This document shows positions 1 through 8,100 of a stretch of 64,000 nt of DNA, piece by piece (the stretch's first letter is position 1; every line of letters starts with the position of its first letter). This DNA is from Carnobacterium maltaromaticum DSM 20342 (lineage in GTDB: Bacteria; Bacillota; Bacilli; Lactobacillales; Carnobacteriaceae). The translations under genes were made by a program, and so were the position numbers. The stretch covers positions 1,116,001-1,180,000 of the forward strand of contig NZ_JQMX01000001.1 in assembly GCF_000744945.1 (NCBI RefSeq). Direction: 5' to 3'. Under the pieces are notes generated by a model that had not been told where the DNA came from, did not search any database, and worked only from the letters and a program-made list of their open reading frames with translations.

Positions 1-2721
1 ATTTGTAACTTGAACTTCTTCTTGCTGTGTAATATCAGTGATGTATCCATTAGAATAAAGTAGTGTTAACGTCGTAGATAAAGATTTAAAAGATATTTGA
101 GTTTCAAATTGAAATGCATTATCGACTAACTCAAGCATCTCTTTATCAATTTCATTATCTCTATATGAATAATCGCCATAGACATATCTCAATTTTTTAA
201 ATAATTCTGCATCTTTCATATATTTATCAGTCTCTTCGATTTCAAGGACATGGTCTTCTCTAATTTCTAATTTATTCCATCCACTCGCTCCATAACTTAC
301 AGAATCAGACATTGTTTGAAAATCTAATATCCATTTCGAATATGCAATTAATTCGTCCAGGTCTTGGTTGGTTATAATTCGATTCGTTTTTATTCGGTCA
401 CAGATCAAATTCTCTTCTATTAAATACTCAAGGACTTGCCTATATGTTTTTGATTCCTCTCTTAACTTAATTGCCTGCGTCCTAAATTCATTTAAAGAAT
501 CTTCACGCAAATAATCAACCATCTGAAACTCCTTAATTCTTTCCTGATGAATATTAATTTGGAAGAGTATTGTAGAATATATATTTAACAGTTCTTTATG
601 CAAATCGATTTTATCAAAAAACTCAATTTTTTTTATTAAATCATTACGAATTTCATTTCTAAAACGTCTTATAACTCCCAAAATTTCAGACTCTTCGTAC
701 TCTTTAGTCTCCAACTCCATTTTTTCTATTATTTTAGACATTACTTTCCTAACATTTTTAAAAGCAGATGCCTTAGGTGAGTCAAAATTTAAATGTGGCT
801 CAATATAATAAGGAATTTCAATTTGACTAATCGATGATGTTCTCTGCTCATTATTACTTTTTTTAATCTCTTTTTCTAAAATCTTTTCATCACTAAAATT
901 TCCACCCTCTAAAAAGCTGAATATTAACTCATTTTCAAAAGATTTTTCTTTTGAAGTAATATTATCATTTACAATTTTCTCCCAATTTGGTTTTACTAAT
1001 AATATTTGGCTATTATCATCTGAATTTATAATAAGCTTTTTACAATATTTAGATTCTATATTTGGTAACTTTGTCGCATTTTTCTTCAAGACTCTTTCTG
1101 AAACTAGTTTAATCTCTAATACATTTTTCCTATATAAGGAAAGAATCAATTCTTTATTTTCATCTAGTTCATTTATAATAATTTCATGGAAAGATGTAAT
1201 TGTTTCGACAGTTTTATCATCCATATCTTCTATAATAAAGTAAAGTTCTTGATATACTAATGATTTATCCTTTGCCATAAAAATATCAGCTGATCCTGTT
1301 CCATCTTTAGCATTTAATGATAAATCTGATTTTGTTTCGGTCACAAAATTCCAATGATGAATTTTTGAAAAACCAATTCCAGCATCATAAGGATAATACT
1401 TCATATCGTGGCTAAAAAATTCTATAGTTTTGTCGACAGATTGATAAGGTGGCACTACAATCATAGCATCTAATGATCCTTCAATAATTACTTTATTCAT
1501 ATCCTGCCATATCTGAAAATAGGATGTTATTCCTGAAGCATTCATAATTTTTTCTGAACGTGCTTTATCATTTGAGAATTTTATAAATTCAGCGATTTCA
1601 TTTATGTGAGATGCAAAATTAATTATGCCCATTAGCCCTCTCATATCAATATAGACTTCATCAGTTTCAGCAAACATCATCATTTTAGATACATTGGGTG
1701 AGATATCAACATCTTCAACTTTCTGAATAATCAAGCTCATCTCTGATTCAAAACTCACTTCCATTAAATCTCCGTTAGCAGAAAATCCTGCAAGAGTATA
1801 GCTTTCATCTCTAATTCCAAGTTTTAGTAACTCTAGTAACTCTTCATTTAAATCATCTGGTACAAAAATGACAACATCGCTTACATCACAAATCATAAAA
1901 GAATTTTTAATTACAGTCTCTAAATTTGTTTCTTTTTCAATAAGTATTATCGAAAAAATAGCTTGTATTTCCCTGGAAGGTATAGGTAAAAAATTATCTC
2001 TCACCTGATTAATTATAGCACTCCAAGCTGAGTCTTTTAAGTGTTCTGCCTTTAATAGTTGTTCAATTTTTTCTAAAAAACTTTCTTTTATTACCGGCAA
2101 AAAAATTGGATATCCATTCTTCTTTGTAAAAAAATTATATAATTCAAGATTGGAACTCTTAAAATCTTGAAAGAATAATTTTAATTTTGGGTTCATTAAA
2201 GACTCATAACTCTCGAATACGTTTTCAAAATACTCTTTCGGGGGACATTCAAATTCTGAAGAATGAGAAAACTCACCAACATACAATTTAGAAAGAATAA
2301 AATCTTCATATGACAAGATTTCTTGCCACATTGATTTTAAATATTCATCATCTTGCACTATACTCTCTATAAAAAAGCATGCTTCATAAATATCTTCCGA
2401 TCCGTTACCAATAAAAATTTTTTTGAAACTACCCTCCGAATAAAACTTTACTTCTCCTGTGTCACTAGCAAATTCTTCAGGATAACCATAAAAACCTTTC
2501 AAGTGGGGAATTAAACCTTGAAACATTTTTTTGAAGTCTTCATAGGTCAATATTTCAATAATTCCGCATTTATCTTCAATTTCAATAAAACTTTTATTCA
2601 AGTTATCTACTATACCAATATAATTTCTGTTCGAAATCCATGATGTTATTGAGTAGATTGATTTAGCTAAAGATATTGAATCAAATTTTTTTAAATAAGA
2701 TTTTAGTTTTGAATTATCCAT
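1..2721 (-). CDS. Large unrecognised protein, C-terminus beyond the window
   Basis: An uninterrupted reading frame of 907 codons runs from an ATG at 2721 to the left edge without a stop. A good ribosome binding site (AAGGAG, 7 nt before the ATG) supports the start. I translated it throughout and recognise no family: no Walker A motif, no transmembrane stretch, no signal peptide and no obvious nuclease signature. It is acidic and mostly soluble in character. The middle (around residues 450-520) has a section containing HHWNFVTET and KDGTGSADIF. The region around residues 650-780 is highly charged and probably helical. It lies inside the remnant of an integrated element, with an integrase pseudogene at the right end, so it is probably cargo. 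A role in defence or another accessory function is only a guess from location. Translation is real with high likelihood; function is unknown. Confidence 0.85.
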   Translation of the reverse strand, partial: MDNSKLKSYLKKFDSISLAKSIYSITSWISNRNYIGIVDNLNKSFIEIEDKCGIIEILTYEDFKKMFQGLIPHLKGFYGYPEEFASDTGEVKFYSEGSFKKIFIGNGSEDIYEACFFIESIVQDDEYLKSMWQEILSYEDFILSKLYVGEFSHSSEFECPPKEYFENVFESYESLMNPKLKLFFQDFKSSNLELYNFFTKKNGYPIFLPVIKESFLEKIEQLLKAEHLKDSAWSAIINQVRDNFLPIPSREIQAIFSIILIEKETNLETVIKNSFMICDVSDVVIFVPDDLNEELLELLKLGIRDESYTLAGFSANGDLMEVSFESEMSLIIQKVEDVDISPNVSKMMMFAETDEVYIDMRGLMGIINFASHINEIAEFIKFSNDKARSEKIMNASGITSYFQIWQDMNKVIIEGSLDAMIVVPPYQSVDKTIEFFSHDMKYYPYDAGIGFSKIHHWNFVTETKSDLSLNAKDGTGSADIFMAKDKSLVYQELYFIIEDMDDKTVETITSFHEIIINELDENKELILSLYRKNVLEIKLVSERVLKKNATKLPNIESKYCKKLIINSDDNSQILLVKPNWEKIVNDNITSKEKSFENELIFSFLEGGNFSDEKILEKEIKKSNNEQRTSSISQIEIPYYIEPHLNFDSPKASAFKNVRKVMSKIIEKMELETKEYEESEILGVIRRFRNEIRNDLIKKIEFFDKIDLHKELLNIYSTILFQINIHQERIKEFQMVDYLREDSLNEFRTQAIKLREESKTYRQVLEYLIEENLICDRIKTNRIITNQDLDELIAYSKWILDFQTMSDSVSYGASGWNKLEIREDHVLEIEETDKYMKDAELFKKLRYVYGDYSYRDNEIDKEMLELVDNAFQFETQISFKSLSTTLTLLYSNGYITDITQQEEVQVTN

Positions 2722-2890
2722 TTTCTGTCTCCTTTTTAATATGCTCTATTCATCAATAAATTCTCTTGCTTTTAATATAATTATGTTAGTAACTTTTTTA
2801 GTTTCCAACCTTCTATTTCAATTAAACATCATATTATTTTCAGTAACTTGAATCTACTCATTATATCTTTAACTATTACTAGATTACATC

Positions 2891-2924
2891 AAAAAAAGCT
2901 AAGAATGCTTATAAAAAAGCATTC
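2891..2924 (-). terminator. Terminator-like hairpin
   Basis: On the minus strand an 8-bp stem (GAATGCTT / AAGCATTC) with a 6-base loop is followed, after TTAGC, by a run of seven T. It could end a transcript from the small membrane protein gene about 240 bases upstream on the same strand. Confidence 0.45.
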
Positions 2925-3087
2925 CTATCTTCTCTTTTATTATTATCCAACCGAGCCCTCCAGTAGAAATTATAAATGACATCGTCTACAAATGACTGTC
3001 AAACTAAGAATTTTAATGGGGGTTAAAAAATTCACATCAGTAGATTTCAGCAACTATTTAACAAATGGCATTCAAAAATATTACTTT

Positions 3088-3112
3088 GTGGGGCACATAA
3101 GAAAGAAAATTA
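3088..3112 (+). repeat. Left arm of a 25-base inverted repeat
   Basis: These 25 bases, starting GTGGGGCACATA, match the reverse complement of 3749-3773 at 23 of 25 positions. The two arms bracket about 690 bases holding the small membrane protein and a gene fragment. The origin is unknown: ends of a lost mobile unit or recombinase binding sites are both possible. Confidence 0.6.
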
Positions 3113-3163
3113 TACTTTCCTAAATGTAATATCGTTCTTAAAAAAGTTTTTTCTTTACTTAGT

Positions 3164-3400
3164 TTAGCCTACAATTAAATATATTCCCAATACAATTAAT
3201 ACTACTGACAATAAAATGCTGAAAAAAAAAGCATATTTGTTTTGCATATTCAAATTGTTACCCATGTTTGAATTTTTAGATACTAGAATTCTGGGGTCAT
3301 CTAAAAAGTATCTATTATTCTTTTTTTTGTTTTTTATCATTGACGGAACATTCGATATAGGAAAAACTAACAAAATAATACCTAAAATGATAGCTGTCAT
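3164..3400 (-). CDS. Small membrane protein with two membrane segments, unknown function
   Basis: A 78-residue protein is predicted from the ATG at 3400, which has AGGTG 7 nt upstream; a GTG at 3409 in the same frame has no usable ribosome binding site. The N-terminus (about residues 1-20) and the C-terminus (about residues 55-77) are hydrophobic and each long enough to span a membrane. A basic, asparagine- and lysine-rich linker joins them. I do not recognise a family. It stands alone inside the element remnant, between the inverted repeat arms. An overlapping frame on the opposite strand exists but looks like a shadow. Confidence 0.5.
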   Translation of the reverse strand: MTAIILGIILLVFPISNVPSMIKNKKKNNRYFLDDPRILVSKNSNMGNNLNMQNKYAFFFSILLSVVLIVLGIYLIVG

Positions 3401-3601
3401 TACTTTCACCTCAAATCCTTTATATTCCCTAAAAATCCATTTACATTTTCCTAATAAGCTATAAGTTTCAAATCATGCTAAAGTATTTTTTCAAACACCA
3501 CTTATAAATAAATGGTTTGTTACAAACACAATACTATATCAACTGTTAACCACGCATAACTATTATATCTTATTCATATTCAAAATTATATACTTTTTTA
3601 G

Positions 3602-3751
3602 TACGACAAATCTCATCACATTAGTATTTATTTTAATGAAAAAGAGAATACTGTTTTAAAACCTTCTTTCTTTGAATCCATTCCATTTGATGAAATTGAT
3701 TCCTTAGTCAAAAAAATTGATTATATTAAAACCAACCAAGATTTACTTTAA
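3602..3751 (+). pseudogene. C-terminal fragment of an unidentified gene
   Basis: An open frame of about 49 codons runs from 3602, just after a stop, to TAA at 3749-3751. It has no start codon or ribosome binding site. The translation contains SIYFNEKENTVLKPSFFES and ends DYIKTNQDLL, which looks like a real protein end rather than random translation. Its stop codon overlaps the right arm of the inverted repeat. It probably is the remains of a gene that lay just upstream of the integrase in the intact element. The family is not recognised. Confidence 0.4.
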
Positions 3752-3773
3752 TTTCCTTTCCTATGTGCCCCAC
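3749..3773 (-). repeat. Right arm of a 25-base inverted repeat
   Basis: This is the reverse complement partner of 3088-3112 with two mismatches. It sits immediately upstream of the integrase pseudogene ribosome binding site and overlaps the stop codon of the preceding gene fragment. Confidence 0.6.
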
Positions 3774-3793
3774 ACATAAAGGGGAATAAATTA

Positions 3794-4997
3794 ATGAACT
3801 ATTCAATAAAAAAATATACTAAAAAAATGGTACTACTGCATACATGTTTAAAAAATATTTAGGAGTAGATCCATTAACTGGTAAACAAAAAGAAACCACT
3901 CGTCGTGGCTTCAAAACAATAAAGGAAGCAAAAATTGCGCTCTCACGCTTAGAAGTTGAAATACAAGAAAATGGAATACAATCAAAACCTAAAAAAAGAA
4001 AATACAAAGAGGTTTGTGATGAGTGGTTTGATGAAGTTTACAAACATCGTGTGAAAGAGAGTACTTTTTTTGGAATACTAAACTTATATTTAAAAAACAT
4101 ATCCTACCTAAACTTGGTAATTTTTTCATTCAAAATATCTCTACTAATCATTGTCAAAAATTTGTAAATGAATGGGCGATTGAAAGTAATAAACGATATG
4201 ATAGATACATTAATTATGCGGGAATGATTTTTAAATATGCTATTTCTATTGATCAGTTAAAAAAATCCGATGGAAAAAATTAATATTCCTATTTCTAAAA
4301 ATAGCAATAGCTCTTTTCGAAAATATTATGAGCGCGATGAACTCATTGATTTTCTACATAGGATGGAAAATCAATTTCCTATTGTAAGATACACATTTTT
4401 TCACTACTAGCATATACCGGATTACGAAAAGGCGAAGCATTAGCTCTTCAATGGGCAGATATAAATCTTGTAGGTAAGAAGATTACTATCAACAAAACTC
4501 TAACTAGTGGAAAACATGGAGAGTTGCTTATCCAAACTCCTAAAACAAAAGCCAGCAATAGAACTATTAGTGTCGATCAGCATACAGTTGATTTATTAAA
4601 GAATTGACGAACAGCTCAATGCCCAGAACTGAAATTACTTGATATACCGATTGAACCAACTCAACTTATCTTCACAAAATTTGATAATCATTTGATGTAT
4701 CCTAGAACACCACTATCTTGGTTAGATAGCTTCTACATTAAAAATCCTAATATGTTTAGAATTTCTCCTCATGGATTTAGACATACTCATGCCTCACTTT
4801 TATTTGCTGGTGGAGCAACGATGAAGCAAGCTCAAAGTCATTTAGGACATTCGACTATTAAAACTACTATGAACGTTTATACTCATGTTACAAAGGAAGA
4901 TGAAGAGGAAACAGCTGACATCTTTGCAGCTTTTATGGAGCAAGGTAAATCTCTGGGTCAAAATCTGGGTCAAAAAAATCCCCACTCAAATGAGTAG
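3794..4997 (+). pseudogene. Degenerate phage/ICE-type tyrosine integrase
   Basis: Joining frames gives a recognisable integrase of about 400 residues, the usual size for phage and conjugative-element integrases: an arm-binding N-terminus (KKYTKK, then YLGVDPLTGKQK), a SAM-like core-binding domain, and a catalytic domain with TGLRKGEAL, HGFRHTHAS, LGHS and the nucleophile in MNVYTHV. It is broken: an A-tract frameshift near 3821-3827, frameshifts near 4063-4078, 4259-4266 and in the T-run at 4396-4401, and a TGA replacing an expected Trp at 4605-4607. The last in-frame piece (from about 4692) keeps the HxxR, H and Y residues but lacks the first catalytic Arg. The 3' end overlaps the rplT terminator, which suggests the attachment site lies at this junction. 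The element it served extends leftwards. Confidence 0.9.
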
Positions 4998-5000
4998 GGA
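4972..5000 (-). terminator. rplT operon terminator, overlapping the integrase 3' end
   Basis: On the minus strand an inverted repeat (TCCCTACTCA / TGAGTGGGGA, one mismatch) is followed by seven T. It sits 30 bases after the rplT stop. The same bases encode the last codons of the integrase pseudogene, so the integration boundary is probably here. Confidence 0.75.
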
Positions 5001-5029
5001 TAAACGTTGCTATATCAATGTTTTTAAGA

Positions 5030-5389
5030 CTATTTATTTAAAGCTGTTTTAGCTTGTTCAGCAAGAGCTGTGAAAGCAGCTGCATCATGAACAGCGATAT
5101 CAGCTAGCATTTTGCGGTTGATATCAATCTCAGCTAATTTTAAACCGTGCATTAATACACTGTAGCTCATGTTATTCATACGAGCTGCTGCGTTGATACG
5201 TGCAATCCATAATTTACGGAAATCACGTTTCTTTTGACGACGATCTCTGTAAGCATATTGATAAGATTTCATCACTTGTTGATTTGCTACTTTAAATAAT
5301 TTACTTTTAGCTCCATAATAACCTTTCGATAATTTTAGAACTTTCTTGCGGCGCTTGCGGGTAACTGTTCCACCTTTTACACGTGGCAT
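5030..5389 (-). CDS. rplT: 50S ribosomal protein L20
   Basis: A 119-residue protein with the L20 family length and start ([16 protein letters not shown]). The N-terminal extension is very basic and binds 23S rRNA early in 50S assembly; the C-terminal globular part follows. In Firmicutes L20 also represses its own operon by binding the infC leader, and such a leader is present here at 6257-6435. It is the last gene of infC-rpmI-rplT, 114 bases after rpmI, a longer gap than usual. The start has a GGAGG ribosome binding site. Confidence 0.97.
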   Translation of the reverse strand: MPRVKGGTVTRKRRKKVLKLSKGYYGAKSKLFKVANQQVMKSYQYAYRDRRQKKRDFRKLWIARINAAARMNNMSYSVLMHGLKLAEIDINRKMLADIAVHDAAAFTALAEQAKTALNK

Positions 5390-5503
5390 AGTAATTTCCT
5401 CCTTATAAGAACTAACGATTTAATCGAAAGTCTATCCAATAATTTTTTAGTTGCTAGTTTGATTGAAACCAATCCTAATCTAGCTCAGTTAAGCAATAAT
5501 AGC

Positions 5504-5704
5504 TTATTTCATTTGTGATAATTGTTGACGAATACGTTTGAAATCGCCTTTTGATACCATACCAGCTTTACGTAATTTACGTTTTTGTTTTTGTGATTTG
5601 TTTGCAAACATATGGCTTGTGAAAGCATGATGACGTTTTAATCCGCCACCACCAGTTCTTTTAAAACGTTTAGCAGAACCACGGTGTGTTTTTTGTTTTG
5701 GCAT
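5504..5704 (-). CDS. rpmI: 50S ribosomal protein L35
   Basis: A 66-residue, highly basic protein with the L35 signature ([18 protein letters not shown]). It is a structural component of the large ribosomal subunit. It lies between infC and rplT, 30 bases after infC, as in nearly all Firmicutes, and has a GGAGG ribosome binding site before its ATG. Confidence 0.97.
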   Translation of the reverse strand: MPKQKTHRGSAKRFKRTGGGGLKRHHAFTSHMFANKSQKQKRKLRKAGMVSKGDFKRIRQQLSQMK

Positions 5705-5734
5705 TTGTATTTCCTCCTTAAAAATCCATCGATA

Positions 5735-6256
5735 TTACTTATCGTTCTTTGGTGCTAAAAGCATGAACATACTACGTCCATCCATTTTAGGTTTTGATTC
5801 AACTGTTGCAAGATCTTCAGTTTCATCAGCTAATCGAGTTAAAACTTTATGTCCAATCTCTTTATGAGTAATGGCACGACCTTTAAATCGGATCGAAGCT
5901 TTAACTTTATCTCCCTTTTCAAGGAATTTACGAGCATTACGTAATTTAGTATTAAAGTCATTTACATCAATTGTAGGACTCAAACGTACTTCTTTTACAT
6001 TAATGATCTTTTGGTTTTTACGGGCTTCGCGTTCTTTTTTCTGTTGTTCAAAACGGAATTTACCGTAATCCATGACACGAGCAACTGGTGGTTTTGCAGT
6101 TGGTGCAACTAAAACTAAATCTAAGTTAGCTGCTTCAGCAATTTGTAGAGCTTCACTTTTAGTTTTCACTCCAAGTTGTTCTCCATCGCTGCCAATTAAA
6201 CGTAACTCACGTGCACGAATGCCGTCATTTACCATCATATCTTTTGCTATGGTCAT
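5735..6256 (-). CDS. infC: Translation initiation factor IF-3
   Basis: A 173-residue protein that binds the 30S subunit and keeps the subunits apart during initiation. The N-terminal domain ([12 protein letters not shown], then [18 protein letters not shown]), linker ([17 protein letters not shown]) and C-terminal domain (KVRLSP-like [16 protein letters not shown]) are all present. The first gene of infC-rpmI-rplT. Start choice is not clear: the ATG at 6256 is only 3 nt from GGAGG, whereas an in-frame ATA at 6250 is 9 nt away and matches the point where homologous IF-3 proteins begin (IAKDMM). IF-3 genes are known for rare AUU-type starts in autoregulation. Expression is also expected to depend on the L20-type leader upstream. 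Confidence 0.96.
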   Translation of the reverse strand: MTIAKDMMVNDGIRARELRLIGSDGEQLGVKTKSEALQIAEAANLDLVLVAPTAKPPVARVMDYGKFRFEQQKKEREARKNQKIINVKEVRLSPTIDVNDFNTKLRNARKFLEKGDKVKASIRFKGRAITHKEIGHKVLTRLADETEDLATVESKPKMDGRSMFMLLAPKNDK

Positions 6257-6435
6257 TCACCTCCATTAAATTCGAGAGAAAGTACAGCAGAAAAATAGAC
6301 GAGTTCGACTGAACCCGCCTATAAATATCCGAACATATGCATAAAGCATAAGAATTCTTCGTTTATATTATCTAGCCCAGCGACTCTAACGTCAACTTAG
6401 GCGAGAAGCGGGTGCTTCTGCTTTGTTTTCTCAAC
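6257..6435 (-). ncRNA. L20-type autoregulatory leader of the infC operon
   Basis: The transcript begins near 6435 (promoter at 6442-6470) and has about 179 untranslated bases before infC. The leader is rich in complementary segments, including GAAGCACCCGCTTC-type pairing near 6408-6420 and GGCGGGTTCAGTCGAAC near 6305-6325, which resembles the L20-leader family of Firmicutes. Binding of L20 is expected to favour premature termination. Exact pairing was not computed. Confidence 0.65.
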
Positions 6436-6441
6436 TTTTAA

Positions 6442-6470
6442 ATCATACCATCATTTTGTAAACATGTCAA
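6442..6470 (-). promoter_or_regulatory. Sigma-A promoter of the infC operon
   Basis: On the minus strand a perfect -35 box TTGACA (6470-6465) and a -10 box TATGAT (6447-6442) are separated by 17 bases. Transcription would begin near 6435. Confidence 0.85.
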
Positions 6471-6502
6471 TTGTTTCATATGCTTTTTTATTATATTTTT
6501 CT

Positions 6503-7933
6503 CTAACGAACACTTCCGCGACTATAATACTGTAACCCTGGTTGCATTGGGGTTCCAAATAATTCACTAATCGTCACAAATTTATATCCCTGTGCCGTTA
6601 AATCTTTCAAAATACGTTCAAGTCCATCAGCTGTCGTTGGATGAATATCATGCATTAAAACAATAGAGCCATTTTGGGCATTCTTCATTGTTTCTTGATA
6701 AACTGCCGTACCATTTTTACTCTTCCAATCCATTGTATCTACTGACCATTCAATAATTGGCATTTTAACATCACTGGCTAAAGCATTTGTGATTGCTCCA
6801 TAAGGTGGACGCAATAGGTTTGTCGTATAACCAGTTAACTCTTGAATCGTTTGATTTGTTTGATTGACTTGATTTAATGCTTTCTCTTTAGGTAATGCAG
6901 TTAAATCAGGGTGACTCCAACTATGATTTCCGATTTCGTGTCCTGCATTTATTTCTTGTACAACCAAATTCGGATAAGCTGCTGCATTTTTCCCTAGTAC
7001 AAAAAAGGTTGCACGTGCATTATATTTTGCTAGTAAATCTAAAACTCTTGGCGTTACAGCAGGATCGGGACCATCATCAAAAGTCAGCGCGATGACTTTT
7101 CCTGATGATGGAAGTTTAGCTTGTTGACTCTCAATAATTCTTTGTCTTTCTTCTGCTGCTTTTCTTTCAGCTTCTTTTTGAGCGCGAATGGCTTCTTCTT
7201 GTTTGACTTCTTCTGCTACTTGTTGATTTAAAGCCTCGGTCATATACTCAGCTTTTAATTGTCGACGCAATTGATTTTTAGCAAAACCAACTATTTCAAT
7301 ACCTTGCTCAGTTGGAAATTGAAAAATAAGTTCATTATTTGATAATCCATAATGGGTTGTATTTTCAAATCCTACCTCATTCACTTGTTTCATAATTTCC
7401 ATCTTCTGTTGATCAGATAATCCGACAGATTCTTCTACTTTTTTAGTTAATTTCGTTTTTATTTCTTGGTATCCAGTTTCTTCATCATTAAATAGTTCAT
7501 GAAGCATCAATGGATTTCCTGTTTTGGTAGAAATTGTCGTTACATCTGCTTTTCGTTGTACGGTTTCAAGTTCTTGATTGACTTTTAAACTCTTAACAAT
7601 CTTTTTTTCTTCGATTTTATACGTAATGCTTCCTGTATTTGTTGTATCTTTTGTATAATTCAATAAGAATGCAGTCATTCTTGGTAAATAATTTTTTAAT
7701 CGTGTTTCACTTTTCAAGTCAACTAATCGTCTATTTAAATAATCATTTAGTTGTTTTTCAGCTGTAGTATCCGTTGTTTGTGGTTCCAAAAAAAAGGCCC
7801 CAACTTCTGGGTATGTAATTTTTTTATATTTATTTTTTTCTACTGCAGTACTATTACTGATTAATCCTAAAAAAATAACTCCTCCAACAATACAACTAAC
7901 TGCTATCTTTGCTAAACTATTTTTCATTTTCAT
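6503..7933 (-). CDS. Membrane-anchored polysaccharide deacetylase (PgdA/PdaC type)
   Basis: Predicted to remove acetyl groups from a cell wall polymer, most likely peptidoglycan GlcNAc, which lowers lysozyme sensitivity in related bacteria. From the chosen ATG at 7933 (GGAGTGG just upstream) the protein is 476 residues; the frame is open 17 codons further up without a better start. An N-terminal membrane anchor is followed by a DUF3298/DUF4163-like region, a charged glutamate/lysine-rich helix, and a C-terminal NodB domain. NodB motifs are visible: LTFDDGPDP (catalytic and metal Asp), NHSWSHPDL (metal His pair), LRPPYGA, WSVDTMDWK and VLMHDIHPT. It is a single gene between infC and thrS. The exact substrate is inferred from the family. 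Confidence 0.88.
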   Translation of the reverse strand: MKMKNSLAKIAVSCIVGGVIFLGLISNSTAVEKNKYKKITYPEVGAFFLEPQTTDTTAEKQLNDYLNRRLVDLKSETRLKNYLPRMTAFLLNYTKDTTNTGSITYKIEEKKIVKSLKVNQELETVQRKADVTTISTKTGNPLMLHELFNDEETGYQEIKTKLTKKVEESVGLSDQQKMEIMKQVNEVGFENTTHYGLSNNELIFQFPTEQGIEIVGFAKNQLRRQLKAEYMTEALNQQVAEEVKQEEAIRAQKEAERKAAEERQRIIESQQAKLPSSGKVIALTFDDGPDPAVTPRVLDLLAKYNARATFFVLGKNAAAYPNLVVQEINAGHEIGNHSWSHPDLTALPKEKALNQVNQTNQTIQELTGYTTNLLRPPYGAITNALASDVKMPIIEWSVDTMDWKSKNGTAVYQETMKNAQNGSIVLMHDIHPTTADGLERILKDLTAQGYKFVTISELFGTPMQPGLQYYSRGSVR

Positions 7934-8051
7934 ATGGTTCCACTCCAACTCATAATAGACTTCCAACAGAAATAATTGTAACATATATGTAACTTTTTTA
8001 ATATACCTAATTATTAATAAAAGTATTAAGATTTTATATAATTTTAATCAA

Positions 8052-8092
8052 AGAAGCACTCAAGCAAATTATTTATGCTCAAGTGCTCTTCT
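8052..8092 (-). terminator. thrS terminator
   Basis: Just after the thrS stop, the minus strand has a long stem (GAAGAGCACTTGAGCA pairing with TGCTTGAGTGCTTC) and then TTTGATT. It is strong in pairing with a modest T-run. Confidence 0.75.
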
Positions 8093-8100
8093 TATTTATT

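Larger units (their letters stand above)
2722..3163. other. Gene-poor AT-rich stretch of the element remnant
   Basis: This 440-base stretch between the large unknown gene and the small membrane protein has no convincing gene. It contains the promoter region of the large minus-strand gene (not clearly resolved), a terminator-like hairpin near 2903-2924, and one arm of an inverted repeat at 3088-3112. Confidence 0.5.

Noticed and set aside
3016..3123. 35-codon plus-strand frame ending in the left inverted repeat arm
   Set aside because: Has an ATG but no good ribosome binding site and no recognisable protein feature.
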